From positions 186,001 to 250,000 of the forward strand of contig JADDOH010004215.1 of NCBI GenBank assembly GCA_016648135.1: a stretch of 64,000 nt of DNA, written 5' to 3'. The DNA comes from Agrypnia vestita. Its lineage: Eukaryota; Arthropoda; Insecta; Trichoptera; Phryganeidae. How positions within the stretch are numbered: position 1 is the stretch's first letter; the number at the start of each line of letters is the position of its first letter. Below the pieces are notes generated by a model, which ran no database searches, was not told the DNA's origin, and was given only the letters and a program-made list of their open reading frames with translations. A program made the position numbers and the translations under genes. Below, piece after piece: positions 1 through 11,094 of this stretch.

Positions 1-560
1 GAGTAATAGGTAGGCAAAAAGCATGGATTTTAGTTCCCAAATAGTTCGGATAATCGACGCTCTACTGTATTAATTAAATATTCTTTATCTTATGAAAAAA
101 ATGATTTAATATTCTAACCGTACCTACTCCAAGCCTATGGCTAGAGTTTTTGTTTTTGACTGTTTCTATTTACAATCTCATACCAGTACTTTTCGTATTT
201 TATTTGTTTGCGATCAAAGTTGTTTCAAGAATCTGAAAGTAATTGTACTGAACTGGAATTTTTCCTTTTGCATACATCCCTATTATATTTATTCGCCCTA
301 TCTCAACGTCGTTTCATACTGTTGCATATTTTTTCTAATTTTTGATGAGGACTGCACTCATGTCGCTAAATCCATATGCGCTGTCTCAATAAATATTTGT
401 GTATTCGAATGATTAATTTGTTTCTTTGCTCTTCAAATGTCAATATTGTCCACATTGTCAATCATTTGCGATCATATGTTAGTAGAATTCCATTGTTTAA
501 AACAATTAATAAATCAATCTGTTTCTATTAATGTGAATTAGTTTATAGTACTTTGTAAAG
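1..560. other. intergenic, nothing recognised
   Basis: AT-rich DNA. The 91-codon open frame starting near 137 has no recognisable domain and looks like chance. I see no gene here. Confidence 0.5.
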
Positions 561-566
561 AAAGAT

Positions 567-758
567 AGAGTAGCTTGTTGGTCTTGTGGTTAGGACTCTC
601 GCCTCGTGATACAAAAGTCGCGAGTTCGAATCTCACTCTAGACCAGCAAATTAGTCCTATTTTCATAGCACAAGCATTTAGCTTAATTTGAAAATAATAA
701 GAATATTGATGTGACACGTATTCCATGTTCGCATATCCATTTAAAAAAATAAAAATAA
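567..758 (+). repeat. tRNA-derived SINE
   Basis: The head resembles a tRNA gene with pol III A-box-like (TGTGGTTAGGACTC) and B-box (GAGTTCGAATC) sequences. It is followed by an unrelated body containing GTGACACGTATTCCATGTTC and an A-rich tail. A second full-length copy lies inverted at 41392-41575, and 3' pieces recur near 13876, 16495 and 58645. That recurrence shows a dispersed retroposon and argues against a working tRNA gene. Confidence 0.8.
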
Positions 759-759
759 A

Positions 760-1430
760 TTACATATGTATATGTAAATGTCCTCGATAGTTTAAGTATT
801 AGACATTTATAGTATATTTTTTATGTATAGTCCTATAACCTATGTTTATGCTTACTGCACGCCACTGCTTAGTTGTAATGATAATGAGTGGCCAACGAAA
901 TAGAATATCCCATGTTTATAGATAACAACAGTATAACCACACATACAAAAATTCACTTACCAAATAAAAAAGTGAGCAAAATAAAAGTCGCCCATCTATA
1001 ACTTTTTCGTTTTCTGATATAGCATATGGTCTTCATTTTTTTCAAATTCGTCAAAAAACTCTAAAAAGCAAAAGTAACAATTTACCTACATACAAATTAT
1101 ATTTTTATGTCATTTCATTTATCTACTACATTTAATAATTTTTTTATGTGTTTTGAGTATCTTCTTTCGTAGATATATATGAATTTGATTGTTCTTGTTG
1201 ATTTTGTGATTGGTGTGCAAGTATCGCACCCCGAATGTAAGACGATCACCTTTTCAAAATATGCATTCAGAGATAATGGGATATAAAGTTTTTTGTTATT
1301 ATAATTAAAATATTACTGTAAGCATTATAATTGATACTTTTGCATATTAACATGACAAAACATCATTATTATTTTTGTGTTTCTTATAACAAAAGATTTA
1401 AATTTTAAAAGGAATATTCTTGCTCTCAAT
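760..1430. other. intergenic, nothing recognised
   Basis: AT-rich sequence without long frames, repeat termini or RNA-like structure that I can support. Confidence 0.5.
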
Positions 1431-1784
1431 TTAACCCTAGAAGACTTTTGTTATTTCTTATACGTTGCGCTTTTCATTAATCGATTTGACTAACAAGTAA
1501 TTCTTATTTTGAAAATGGTGGCACTTACCAGCGTGACGCAACCGCCCCTTGAGATGTCCTATCGGTAACGGTAGCAATCGAGTATGGATGTTTTTAATAA
1601 AATAACCAGTTCAAAATTAGAAAATACAAAGGACATAATTTAAATGTTTATATTGTACTGTTTATATTGTCATCACATCACATTTGAATGGAGAATCAGC
1701 ACGATACACTAAATAGTTCGAAAGAGAAAGCATCAAATGTTCACCGTGTTAGTTGAACGACTAAAAGTAGCCTTCTAGGGTTAA
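1431..1784. mobile_element. piggyBac-like MITE with TTAA duplication
   Basis: The element starts TTAA-CCCTAGAAG and ends CTTCTAGGG-TTAA, so it is a 346-bp body (1435-1780) between two TTAA target duplications. CCCTAGAA termini and TTAA targets are the hallmark of piggyBac. There is no transposase, so it is non-autonomous. Its inner part (about 1585-1700) recurs in diverged form near 3885-4015. Confidence 0.8.
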
Positions 1785-2725
1785 AGAAAAATGTATCAAA
1801 TCCAAATGTATCACGTTTCATTGAAAAACAATAACGGAAAGTCATAAAAAAGCTTTCCTTTTGGTGTACAGTAGAACTAACGATGTACATACAAAAATAT
1901 TACATCCTTAAAAACATGTTTTTTGGAAAGCTCTTGGACCCGGGGTGTGATACATAACACGCGACTGTGTGGATACATATGGCATACTAGTAATTATTTT
2001 TAACCGGTTATAAAAGAAACCGTTATTTGATATTTGCATTCGATCGTATCGATGATTGATAACTAAGATATATTTAGCATAGTGTTACCGATGATTGCCC
2101 GTCGAATTGCGAACAATTAAAGATCACTACAGCACAATGATGTTAATTCTTTACTATGTGTCTTGCATGCAGATTCGCGTGATAACCATAAGGAAATTAA
2201 GTCAGGAAAACCACCCAGCACTGAGCGTTTTAATGCTTTCTTTCAAGTAGAGCTGACCCAAAGTAAATGGGAAAAGAGAAAGACAAATGAGAAGGATATG
2301 TGAACTCAAGGTATGGAATAGACTTCCAACACTATTGGTAATTTGGTATGAACTAATAGACGTAAAAATTGTCTCGTAAATCTGTGGTGCATCTTATTGT
2401 TTGAAAAATACAGTATATACCACATACCGCTAAAATTCGATTTTTAGTTCCACTACATTTGACTTGTTTAAAAAAATTACTACGAGCACGTAAATTTCGA
2501 AACAATAGTGAAAAGTTCAAACTGAATACTCTTAAAAACACCTTTTTTTTTTAGTAAGTAAATTCCACTTTATTAAAAAATGATGTTTTTAATTTAAAAC
2601 AAACTTTGACTGGATCAAAATTTAAAAAAATGAAAAAACAATGTCTATCGTAAAAAATATGCGGTGTTTACTATGAGATTTAAGTACACAAGAATTATTT
2701 CTTTAGCTGCATTAAAAATGTGTCT
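1785..2725. other. intergenic, nothing recognised
   Basis: AT-rich DNA with only short, featureless frames. No supported gene or element. Confidence 0.4.
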
Positions 2726-2732
2726 TAAATAT

Positions 2733-2985
2733 CTGGGGTTTAATGCTAGAAGTGCCTATGTCAAAAAAGTTAATTATTCAGGAGAGGATTGTTTGTTTAC
2801 CACAACCAATAGGTGTAAATAACTTTCAACATACACATCATAATCATCTGGTTATAGAAAATATTTATTAACAAGTCTCCTAAAAGAAGGTACCTACTCC
2901 GAAAAGAATGTTAATTTAGGAGTGCTTTCTGATGGCTGACTCATATCGACCAAAATCTGACATAGGCACTTATAGCATTAACTTC
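2733..2985. repeat. short foldback repeat
   Basis: The arm near 2738 (TTAATGCTAGAAGTGCCTATGTC) is the inverted match of the arm near 2957-2985. The spacer is about 190 bp and AT-rich. It looks like a small palindromic MITE of unknown superfamily. Confidence 0.55.
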
Positions 2986-3066
2986 CAGAACGTGCACAGG
3001 GGGACATAGTTCCGCCATGCCCCAGTCCCCTCGCCTAAAATTCTATAATTTTATACTCTGTGGTAT

Positions 3067-3682
3067 ATACATACTAGTGTTGTAACGGAGCCATTTTAGC
3101 GGAGGCAGAGTTTGGCTTCCGCAGAAGTCGGAGGTTAACGGAGGCGAAGGCGAAAGTGGGTTAATAAAGAAAAAAAATTACTTTTATTGAAGAAAAAATG
3201 TACCTATTAATCATCAAAATTCATGAGAGGCAAATTACGTTTAGCAAACAAACAGTTTTGCGGCTTAGGGGTGGCTAAATTAAACCGGCTCCACTATACA
3301 GTTGCTCGCTTGGAACTGACCCTGGCGGCTACGATAAATAAGTGCGCAAGATGGGAACAAAGGCTTGAAATTAAGTATTATATTTCCACCATAATAAAAG
3401 GTTTTCGTTTAGTGGGAGCCGGTTTTGAATATTATATTCATTTATTAACAATTTCTATATGATGAGGTGGCTATTGGTTACAATGCTGTCGTTTCCTATA
3501 TCCTCTTCAGATCAGTCAGTCGGCTGGACTCTGCAGAGACGCACGCGTGGCATCACAATGACAAAATGCAAATACACCTCCGTTAAAAGTTAAAACTCTG
3601 TTAAAAACGTGGATGGACGTTTTTGTGGATGTTCCGCATTTGCAGAGGCAGAGCGAGGTTCCGTTACAACCTTAGTACATAC
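3067..3682. mobile_element. hAT-like non-autonomous element
   Basis: Inverted ends share TTGTAACGGA(G/A)CC, and the body spans 3075-3674. The flanks ATACATAC and GTACATAC differ by one base and fit an 8-bp target duplication, as expected of hAT transposons. The body is GC-richer than its surroundings. The 79-codon frame inside has no transposase features. Confidence 0.7.
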
Positions 3683-3884
3683 TATGATTACCATAAAATA
3701 TTCAAAAACATGATAAAAATCTCATCCATAACAAAACTTAATCTATAAAATATCTTTATTAAATAATAAATACCTAAGTTCACAGTGGAGCGGCTGATAG
3801 TAATAATATTAGAAAGAAGATAATATTAAGTGAACATAAGTTCAAATACTTTTTTCTAACAAAAAATTGTCACCACGGCAATCA

Positions 3885-4015
3885 TATATGAATATGTTTT
3901 TAATAAATTAGAAAGTTCAAAATTAAAAAATAGAATGGACATAATTTAAATGTTAAAATTGTACTGCACCTGAGTACTTGCACATGTCATCACATCACAT
4001 TTGAACGACCACAAA
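3885..4015. repeat. diverged copy of the piggyBac-like MITE interior
   Basis: The stretch containing GTTTTTAATAAA, GGACATAATTTAAATGTT and CATCACATCACATTTGAA matches 1585-1700 with substitutions. I could not define ends. Confidence 0.5.
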
Positions 4016-4385
4016 TAGATAAATATGACTTTAATAGCTGTAACCCGTCAACATTGGTTTGTGTCTTTGCTAAGCCCTAGTATATTGTACTGTACTCCTG
4101 CATCTTTTTGGCGGTCTAAGGAGAGGCGGCCATAGCCACATGCGTTAATCGGCCGGTTCGGGTTTGGTGGCCCGGGGTTCAAGCCCCATCATATGTTTTT
4201 CAAGAACACAATTACTCGATTTTTGTCCCCGGAGGGATCATCATTAATCAAGACATTATAGATGTCTGTTCTAAAGCTATGTATGTGGGAAAGTAGTATG
4301 GAAGTTTTAGGCATTTATAGGGCTTACTACATGTCACATGGCTGACTTAAGTTAAGATGAATGTTATATTGTGTAAAGTGATCAC

Positions 4386-4795
4386 TTAACCCTAGTGTTA
4401 CTACCCGGGCATCTGAGTACCCATTTTCAATTTCAAGATAAAATAATTTTATTCATAAACCGCCATCATCCGTTTGGATCTCCATTATTTAAATTCTTTG
4501 AAAAATATTAAATTATTTAAAATAAATAAATTATAAATAATTTAAACAATCGATCTTCATTATTTTATTTGAAAAATATTAAATTGTACGGGAAATAAAG
4601 GAAAGACGGACATTGCTACGAGAAATAGTGGCCTTCTAAGAAACTATTTGACCACTGTCTAAATATCAAATACAAGATACAGATAGAGATATAAAACAAA
4701 AATTATGTATGTGGGAACATCCATCCAGTTTGAGTACCCAGGTACCTTGGGTAGCAACTAGTGTGAGAAATTCCGGGTAGTAACTTAACGGTTAA
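4386..4795. mobile_element. second piggyBac-type MITE with TTAA duplication
   Basis: TTAA at 4386-4389 and 4792-4795 flank a 402-bp body. The inverted ends both reach GTTACTACCCGG after a variable start (CCCTAGT at the left, CCGTTAA at the right). There is no coding capacity. It is not the same subfamily as the element at 1431. Confidence 0.65.
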
Positions 4796-5425
4796 ACAGC
4801 AGTGGCATGCAGTGGGTATAAACTTAGGTTATGCTGTGACCGACTATATACCTATATTAAAAAATATATATATGTACGCATATACCTATAAGCATATACA
4901 TTTTTTAATTTTTTTTAACTGTACCTATATAATGAACTCTTGTGAGTAGCTTCAATCCACAAAAATAACTGCACTATAAAAGAAGTATCGTAAACAATAT
5001 TTCCTAAATAAATAAATATTTTATATAGTTATACCTAATACGGCGAAAAATTTCAATATATTCGAAGACGATTTATATATAATTAAATCGGGAACAATAC
5101 TAATTTCAGATATACGTTTCTTTTCACAAAAATAAACCAAACATTTTTTGATATCATTATATGACAGATGACAGATCGTATTTGTCGTATTCGTATTTAC
5201 ATTTAACATAGAAAAGACATAAAATTTTCACCAAAATTTTTGGGTGGAATTTGTAAAAAATAAATTTCTGCATGACGTGCGCCTGGCATAGGACCTTTCG
5301 AAGAAGGACGTTATTACACAAAACTCGCAGCATTAAAAATACACATTTTTTTTCTCGACTTGACTATATCTGTGGAACAAATTGGTTGACGAAATAAATT
5401 ATAAATAAAAAATAAATAAAAAAAA
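4796..5425. other. intergenic, nothing recognised
   Basis: Low-complexity AT-rich DNA with TA and A runs. The 62-codon minus frame near 5021-5209 shows no domain. Confidence 0.4.
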
Positions 5426-5791
5426 GAATTGACATGAAGTTAAGCAAGAAAAGTCGGAAATAAAACTTCTAGCCGTAGGAGAATTATGGCTAGAATTTTA
5501 AATCAACATTTTGTTTCTCAGAATCTTTACTAATGCACAGCTTTTTTGCTTGTATGCGCTGCACGCCACTGTTAAACAGGCATATGACAGGTTATAAGCC
5601 CTTTGACGAAATAAATGAAGAATTGACATGAAGTTAAGCAAGAAAAGTCGGAAATAAAACTTCTAGCCGTAGGAGAATTACGGCTAGAATTTTAAATCAA
5701 CATTTTGTTTCTCAGAATCTTTACTAATGCACAGCTTTTTTGCTTGTATGCGCTGCACGCCACTGTTAAACAGGCATATGACAGGTTATAA
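5426..5791. repeat. tandem duplication, two copies of 172 bp
   Basis: 5426-5597 and 5620-5791 are nearly identical; I noticed one base difference (ATTATGG versus ATTACGG). The period is 194 bp. The near-identity suggests a recent local duplication. No frame of note lies inside. Confidence 0.9.
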
Positions 5792-7485
5792 TATACCAAA
5801 AACTTATATACATACCTCCTTCCCATACAAATACCTTAATTTCTGTGAGACATCTATGATACATCTTTGCAACAGAGTAATATGTACCGGGTATTAACGC
5901 TAGTAAATAATACAAATGTTTTAAACTGGTGAATTTGGTCCATAATTTTATTTAATAATGTATAATATTACAAAAATTTATCACAACGTCATTTTATGAA
6001 AAGAGATTTATAAAAAACAATGATATAATATAATATATAGAAGCATTGGTGAATTGCTGTGAAGATAATATGATTACTAAGAAGAATAATTGACATAATT
6101 TTGACATAAAGATATATTTTCCCTCACGCAGAAAATATTTCATATAACTATTTATATACCTATGTTACGTTTATTAGTAATTTAAATCACACATTTCGCT
6201 AATCTCGCACCTCACACAGATTGATTTAAATAGTTATTCCAAACCCGCACATATTCATAAGAAGCTTGACACATCAACAACCATCCCCAACAGCCATATC
6301 AAAATTGTCCAGGAGATAGAATTGATACATTAGGCGCCAGTTTTGATGATTGCATCGGTGCTCAGAGATTTCGATTCTATCTGACAATTTTATTACATAT
6401 TTAAAAATAATAATCCACACAAAGGTATTACTTATATGCATATTTTAACATTTAGGTAAAATATAAATTCACTGTAGGTACGTACACATTACACATGACA
6501 AAAAAATGGAATATTTAATAATCATTTAATTTAATTTACCTCACTAATTTTAGTTGGTTTCACTAACTCAATTCACACATTTAAACTATAAAGTTATTTT
6601 TGATAAGAATGTGCCATCGAATGATGCCATCCCGATCAATCATTTTGGTAAAACAATGGTCAACGTAATATTAAGTAAAAAATTGCAAAGGAAAATGAAT
6701 TGGTAATTACTGTCTTTATAATGTCAATATGTAATTACACACAGACACTACTAATTAGATGACGTTACTATTTTGTGGCTTGTTATTTCATTTCAAAACA
6801 TATTTAGAAATACAAGTCTTAGACAAGTTTAAAAAGCGACAAAAAAGAAGTACTACTTAGTTCGAATCCCAGTAGTAGCCTAATATTTTTTCGTGAATTA
6901 GATCTTTCTGTATGTCTTTCTGATTGATTAATTAATTTGGTTTAAAAAAAAATAAAAAATTCACAAAACTTTGTGTGTTCTTGAATATATATAAAAAGAA
7001 GTACTTTTGATGTTTGAGTATGTACATTGTAAATTGAGTACTTACGTCGAACAACAATATCGACACACAATGACCACCGCCTATCATATTTGTTTTTTTT
7101 TCATCTGATTTCAAAGCATAAGATGCCTGTATTTCATAACTTTTTGTGGTTGAAATAGACAAATTATCTTTACGTCTTAAAAACTTCAACGATTCCTTAA
7201 TTTGTAGACTTTAGAAATTTTGCATGTTTCTATAAAAATACTTTTATAAGGTCTACATTGATTTCATATAATAATAAAAATTATAATATTTATTCCAACA
7301 GATTATTTTGATTCACTAACTATATAACATTACATTTTAACTGCAATAGATTTTTTATGAACAATCAATTTTCTTGTTGGATTTTCATAAAATATGTATT
7401 CCATTAAAATATTTAATACTCATCATGCAAAATGCACATTTCCACAATCTTAGAGGATCCAACTATCTATGATATGCAAGTTCTA
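5792..7485. other. intergenic, nothing recognised
   Basis: AT-rich with short frames only. The 85-codon minus frame at 6932-7189 carries no family signature. Confidence 0.4.
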
Positions 7486-7830
7486 CACCATCACAATTAT
7501 TGAGGTTATAACAATTATGGTACGCTTAACATTCCCCGAATACGTGACACCACAATTGTTACGGTTATAACAATTAGATATGTATGTTTAACAATTGCAG
7601 GACGCACGCCAACACAATCATCAAAGTTCTTATAATAATTATGATATACATATTTAACGATATAAAGCAGACATCACCATAATAACTGAGAATATAACAA
7701 TTATGATATGCTTAAAAATGTGTTACCACCGCAATCATTGAGGTTTGACAATTACAATATGATTAAAAGCTGCAAGAAACATACCTTCACAATTATTGAA
7801 AAAAAAAAACAATTATAATTTGTATAACTA
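7486..7830. repeat. degenerate minisatellite, period about 60 bp
   Basis: About six diverged units each carry CACAAT(T/C)ATT, a GTTATAACAATTA block, ATATG(C/T)TTAA and a CAC-containing linker. The periodicity is clear by eye, although the units differ at many positions. Confidence 0.7.
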
Positions 7831-8239
7831 TTGGATCGTGTCACATGTCACTTGATAAAATATCAAATAATTGAGAGGTTTTTAAATAATGAGAGCCAAA
7901 GCATACATAGAATACTTAAGAGATTCAATTTTTAAATTCGAGATGAATTTTGTGATCTATTTATAAGTATTTCTGAATGATGCATAAATTTTGATTCAAA
8001 CATAATTTTATGGGTATAATAAGTAATGTTGTTTGGCAAAATCAATGTTAAATTAATTCCCAAAATATTAATTAGTTACCTATTCTTTTTTTCTTAACAC
8101 GTCTCCAGCGAGACATCTCGCGATCGGCATTGAATGATGGATGCCAATCAAGTATTTTCACGTTAGTTTCCTTAAGTCTTAATAAAAATCTAATTTCAGT
8201 ACTTAGCCACCATCAGATTCCTTGGGACTTGAAATAAAA

Positions 8240-8740
8240 TTCCACGCTGTTAAGTCAATGACCTTATTGATGACGGTTACGAGTTTCCTATTGACAACCA
8301 TAATGCATTTCATGCATATCTTTTTGTATGGGGTGGCACCTGTGAATAAATCAGCTTGGCTATCGAAATTGACTGGGTAAGCAATGTGTTAGAAAATCCA
8401 CACTCTTGTCAGACACATATCAGTAATGATACTTCATCAAGTATTGCATGATTTCTGACAATTTGAAAAAATTACTTCATCATCTTAGATACCTAATCAC
8501 AAATTCGTCATCCAATATGAAAAAAATCTGTCAAAATGTCAGAAATAAAATTTATAAATAAAAAAAGTACTTTAGCTGCAAATGTATACAGATAAACATC
8601 TTTCCATTTAAGAAAAACAATCGAATTAGTGCAAACCGTGTAAGCCGTGCGTACGAAGCACATTATTTCATTGTGTTGGTGTTTATACACAGGAGATACG
8701 TTCTGGACATGGTCACGATAAGCAAAATATCGCAATCAAC
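8240..8740. repeat. interspersed repeat with one arm of a palindromic MITE
   Basis: 8240-8500 matches 13660-13870 in diverged form (CTGTGAATAAATC, AAATGTGTTAGA, CACATATCAGTAA). 8595-8700 is a single arm of the palindromic family best seen at 51438, with CTTTCCATTTAAGAAA and GTAAGCCGTGCGTACGA. Confidence 0.6.
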
Positions 8741-8826
8741 GGGGGATTTAAAAAAATCATTTTCAAATTCGAAAAATACACTTTATTTATAAAGTAAACA
8801 CATTAAATAACAAAAAAAAAATGTCA

Positions 8827-9620
8827 TCAATTACATAATTCATACATTTTGTCCCTCGTTACAAAGAATAATCTAGGTTCCATCGTTTGGCCTCTGTGTT
8901 TATTATGCAAAAGTTGTCGAAAACTGTCAAATAATCCGTCACAACCATGCTTTTCAGCACTCACTCTCTTGTAATCTTCGTTATTTTCTTCTAACAACCA
9001 TATGAGTTGATTGTGAACAGAAAGAGCATTTCCAACCTTTTTGACACTTGACTTTTGCATGGGAACAGATTCCGAGACATCATTTTCTTGGAACATACCA
9101 TCCCTTCAGTGTTCATTGTCACTAACCGCAATATTAGCCAAAATGAGTTATGGAATGCAAACATACACATTTTTTCCATCTCTATTCCAGGTAAAAATCA
9201 GTAAGTGAATATTTTGTGTCTATTTAAAGTTATTTAGCGATAAAACTCAAAATTAGAACATTTTCAATAATTTTAATATCACATTTCGAATGTTAAATCT
9301 TATTATCTCAAAACTACTCCAATGTCACTTACTGAGTTTTACCTCTAAAGGGATAAAGGGACGATATTATGGCAGTCAATATCCTGCAGCTCTTCATTAG
9401 TTAAAGGTTTGGAGTGTGATTTGAACAAAATCTGAATATCATCTACAACAATACTTACGATGCCTCCGAAAATGGCTATAAGACCCGCATGGCATCTCTA
9501 CCATCTCCATTATTTTCTTCAATGAGTTGGCGCATCGTTTTTCTTAAGGCTTTGAATGCTGCTATTGGGCCTTGATTGGGCATTCAATTGAGCCACGTCT
9601 CATTTGCAATAAAAATTAAA
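8827..9620 (-). pseudogene. degenerate Tigger/pogo-like transposase remnant
   Basis: Read on the minus strand, this region gives broken pieces resembling the C-terminal part of Tigger-type DDE transposases. These are a piece with AAFKALRKTMRQLIEENN, which resembles the common GVIAAFKAYYLRKTF(S/R)QLIE block, and a later piece with LTNEELQDID. The pieces lie in different frames with stops between them. The 89-codon frame at 8827-9096 continues the same region. It is decayed and cannot be functional. The assignment rests on motif memory alone. Confidence 0.45.
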
Positions 9621-9624
9621 TTTA

Positions 9625-11016
9625 GAGTGCCAACAGTATAAATTAGCGTGTGAGGGCGGGCGTCCCTGTCGCGAAACAGAAGTTGCCAGGGTGTAAATTT
9701 AAAACACAATACATAATATACAGAGTGTCCAGTGACCGGTGTCGGAGCCTTTAATAGAAATTTGGTCGGGCAACACCAGCAATGACGGCCGCTCTATCTA
9801 GAGTCCTGTCAAACGGTAATATTGGTTCATTATTTTCTTTTTCAGCTTCGCAAAACTTTAATACTTCGTGGGAAATTGTTCCTGCACCACCCCGGACTGT
9901 TTTGGATGTTTTGGACATAATAATTCAGTGTAGTATATTGGAAATCAAGATGTCACAGCTCACGCGCAAATACGAAATTGAACTGAATGACAGGGCGAGG
10001 GATTACCACCAGGTGCGGGCAGGGCGGGTTTTAGTTCCAAAGTCGCCACACGCCAATTTACGTTGGTTAAGCTCTAGTGGATAATTTCCTCTATCCACAA
10101 TTTCACGGAAATACATTGGATAATTTTCAGATGATTCTACACGTCTGTACTAGCTGATTAGCTAATAGCTGGTTCGCCAATCATTTCAATCACGTGTATG
10201 ATGTGAATGGGCGAGAAAGAAAGATAGAACACAAGTGATTGTGACGATTCATCATTATGACAATTCCTGCCACGTGTCAAAGCCATACAAGTTCCGAGAC
10301 AATTTTTTTTTTTAAAGTGTACGATATAACGAATACGAACTCGCTGGGGTCGCTATGAATGGGCCTATAAGTTCATTTGATAAAAAGGAAGATTACTTGC
10401 TACTTGAATGACGCCTAACACACACTAAATGTTGAACTGTATCACAATTGAAATTCAACACATTCAGCGGAGACTAAAATTAAATTCAATTCAGTTTTAC
10501 ATAATAAACCGTTGTACCGATTTTTAATAACCGATATCTCCAAGGCTTGACGCCCATCACCGCAGCGCTCCTGCGTCGTAATATGAACGAAGAGGACCAT
10601 GAAACGCATCACGTATTGTCATCATGGAACGAGTCAAAAAATTTTATTGCAACATTTAAAAACTAACTTGTTTTAATTAATGTTATTTGATTACACTACG
10701 TACATGCATAAAAAAAATTGTTAATAAACAGAATGTAGTGATTTTTTTAAATATTTAAATACGAACTTTCCTTACATTGGCACTAAAATTTATTAGTGGT
10801 AAAAAAAAAATATCCATTTTACGTGTTACATGCTTCGAACGTAAATAATGTAATTTTGTTTCGTGATATTTTCTCAAGTGTGAATAACATTCTTGTTACG
10901 TGTCCATCGGTAAAATGCATTTAAAAAAATATAAATTTCACTATTAATAATAAAAATTTGTGTAATAGGGGTTCGTCAACTGTTTAAAAATATTTTGCTA
11001 AGTTGCCAGCACTGTG
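9625..11016. other. downstream of the apyrase, mostly unrecognised
   Basis: Contains the end of the apyrase transcript (its 3' UTR lies below 11017) and unrecognised sequence. The 100-codon plus frame at 9782-10084 has no domain. Its minus strand may be a decayed transposon N-terminus, which is too weak to call. Confidence 0.35.
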
Positions 11017-11094
11017 TTATAAGCCCCTGACCAAAGTGTTGTAGGCGAGGCCGAGGGCCCACGATATCTCGTGGCCATTTATCTTCTTCACTAA
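11017..11094 (-). CDS. NTPase: apyrase coding exon 10 (C-terminus)
   Basis: After the acceptor TTTTCCAG the exon reads LVKKINGHEISWALG and ends 10 residues later at TAA (11017-11019). HE(I/V)SWALG is the usual C-terminal block of the family. It joins exon 9 in phase 0. The exon is only 78 nt. Confidence 0.9.
   Translation of the reverse strand, partial: LVKKINGHEISWALGLAYNTLVRGL

Noticed and set aside
580..646. tRNA gene
   Set aside because: tRNA-like head is followed by a shared body and A-rich tail repeated elsewhere, so it is a SINE.
4130..4200. tRNA-like GC-rich stretch with GGGGTTCAAGCCCC
   Set aside because: Has a B-box-like motif, but I could not fold a full cloverleaf or find a second copy.
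7486..7830. CRISPR array
   Set aside because: Units are diverged along their whole length, with no constant repeat and unique spacer pattern, and the DNA is eukaryotic.
9782..10084. 100-codon plus frame as a gene
   Set aside because: No family signature and no splice or promoter support; the opposite strand hints only weakly at transposon origin.
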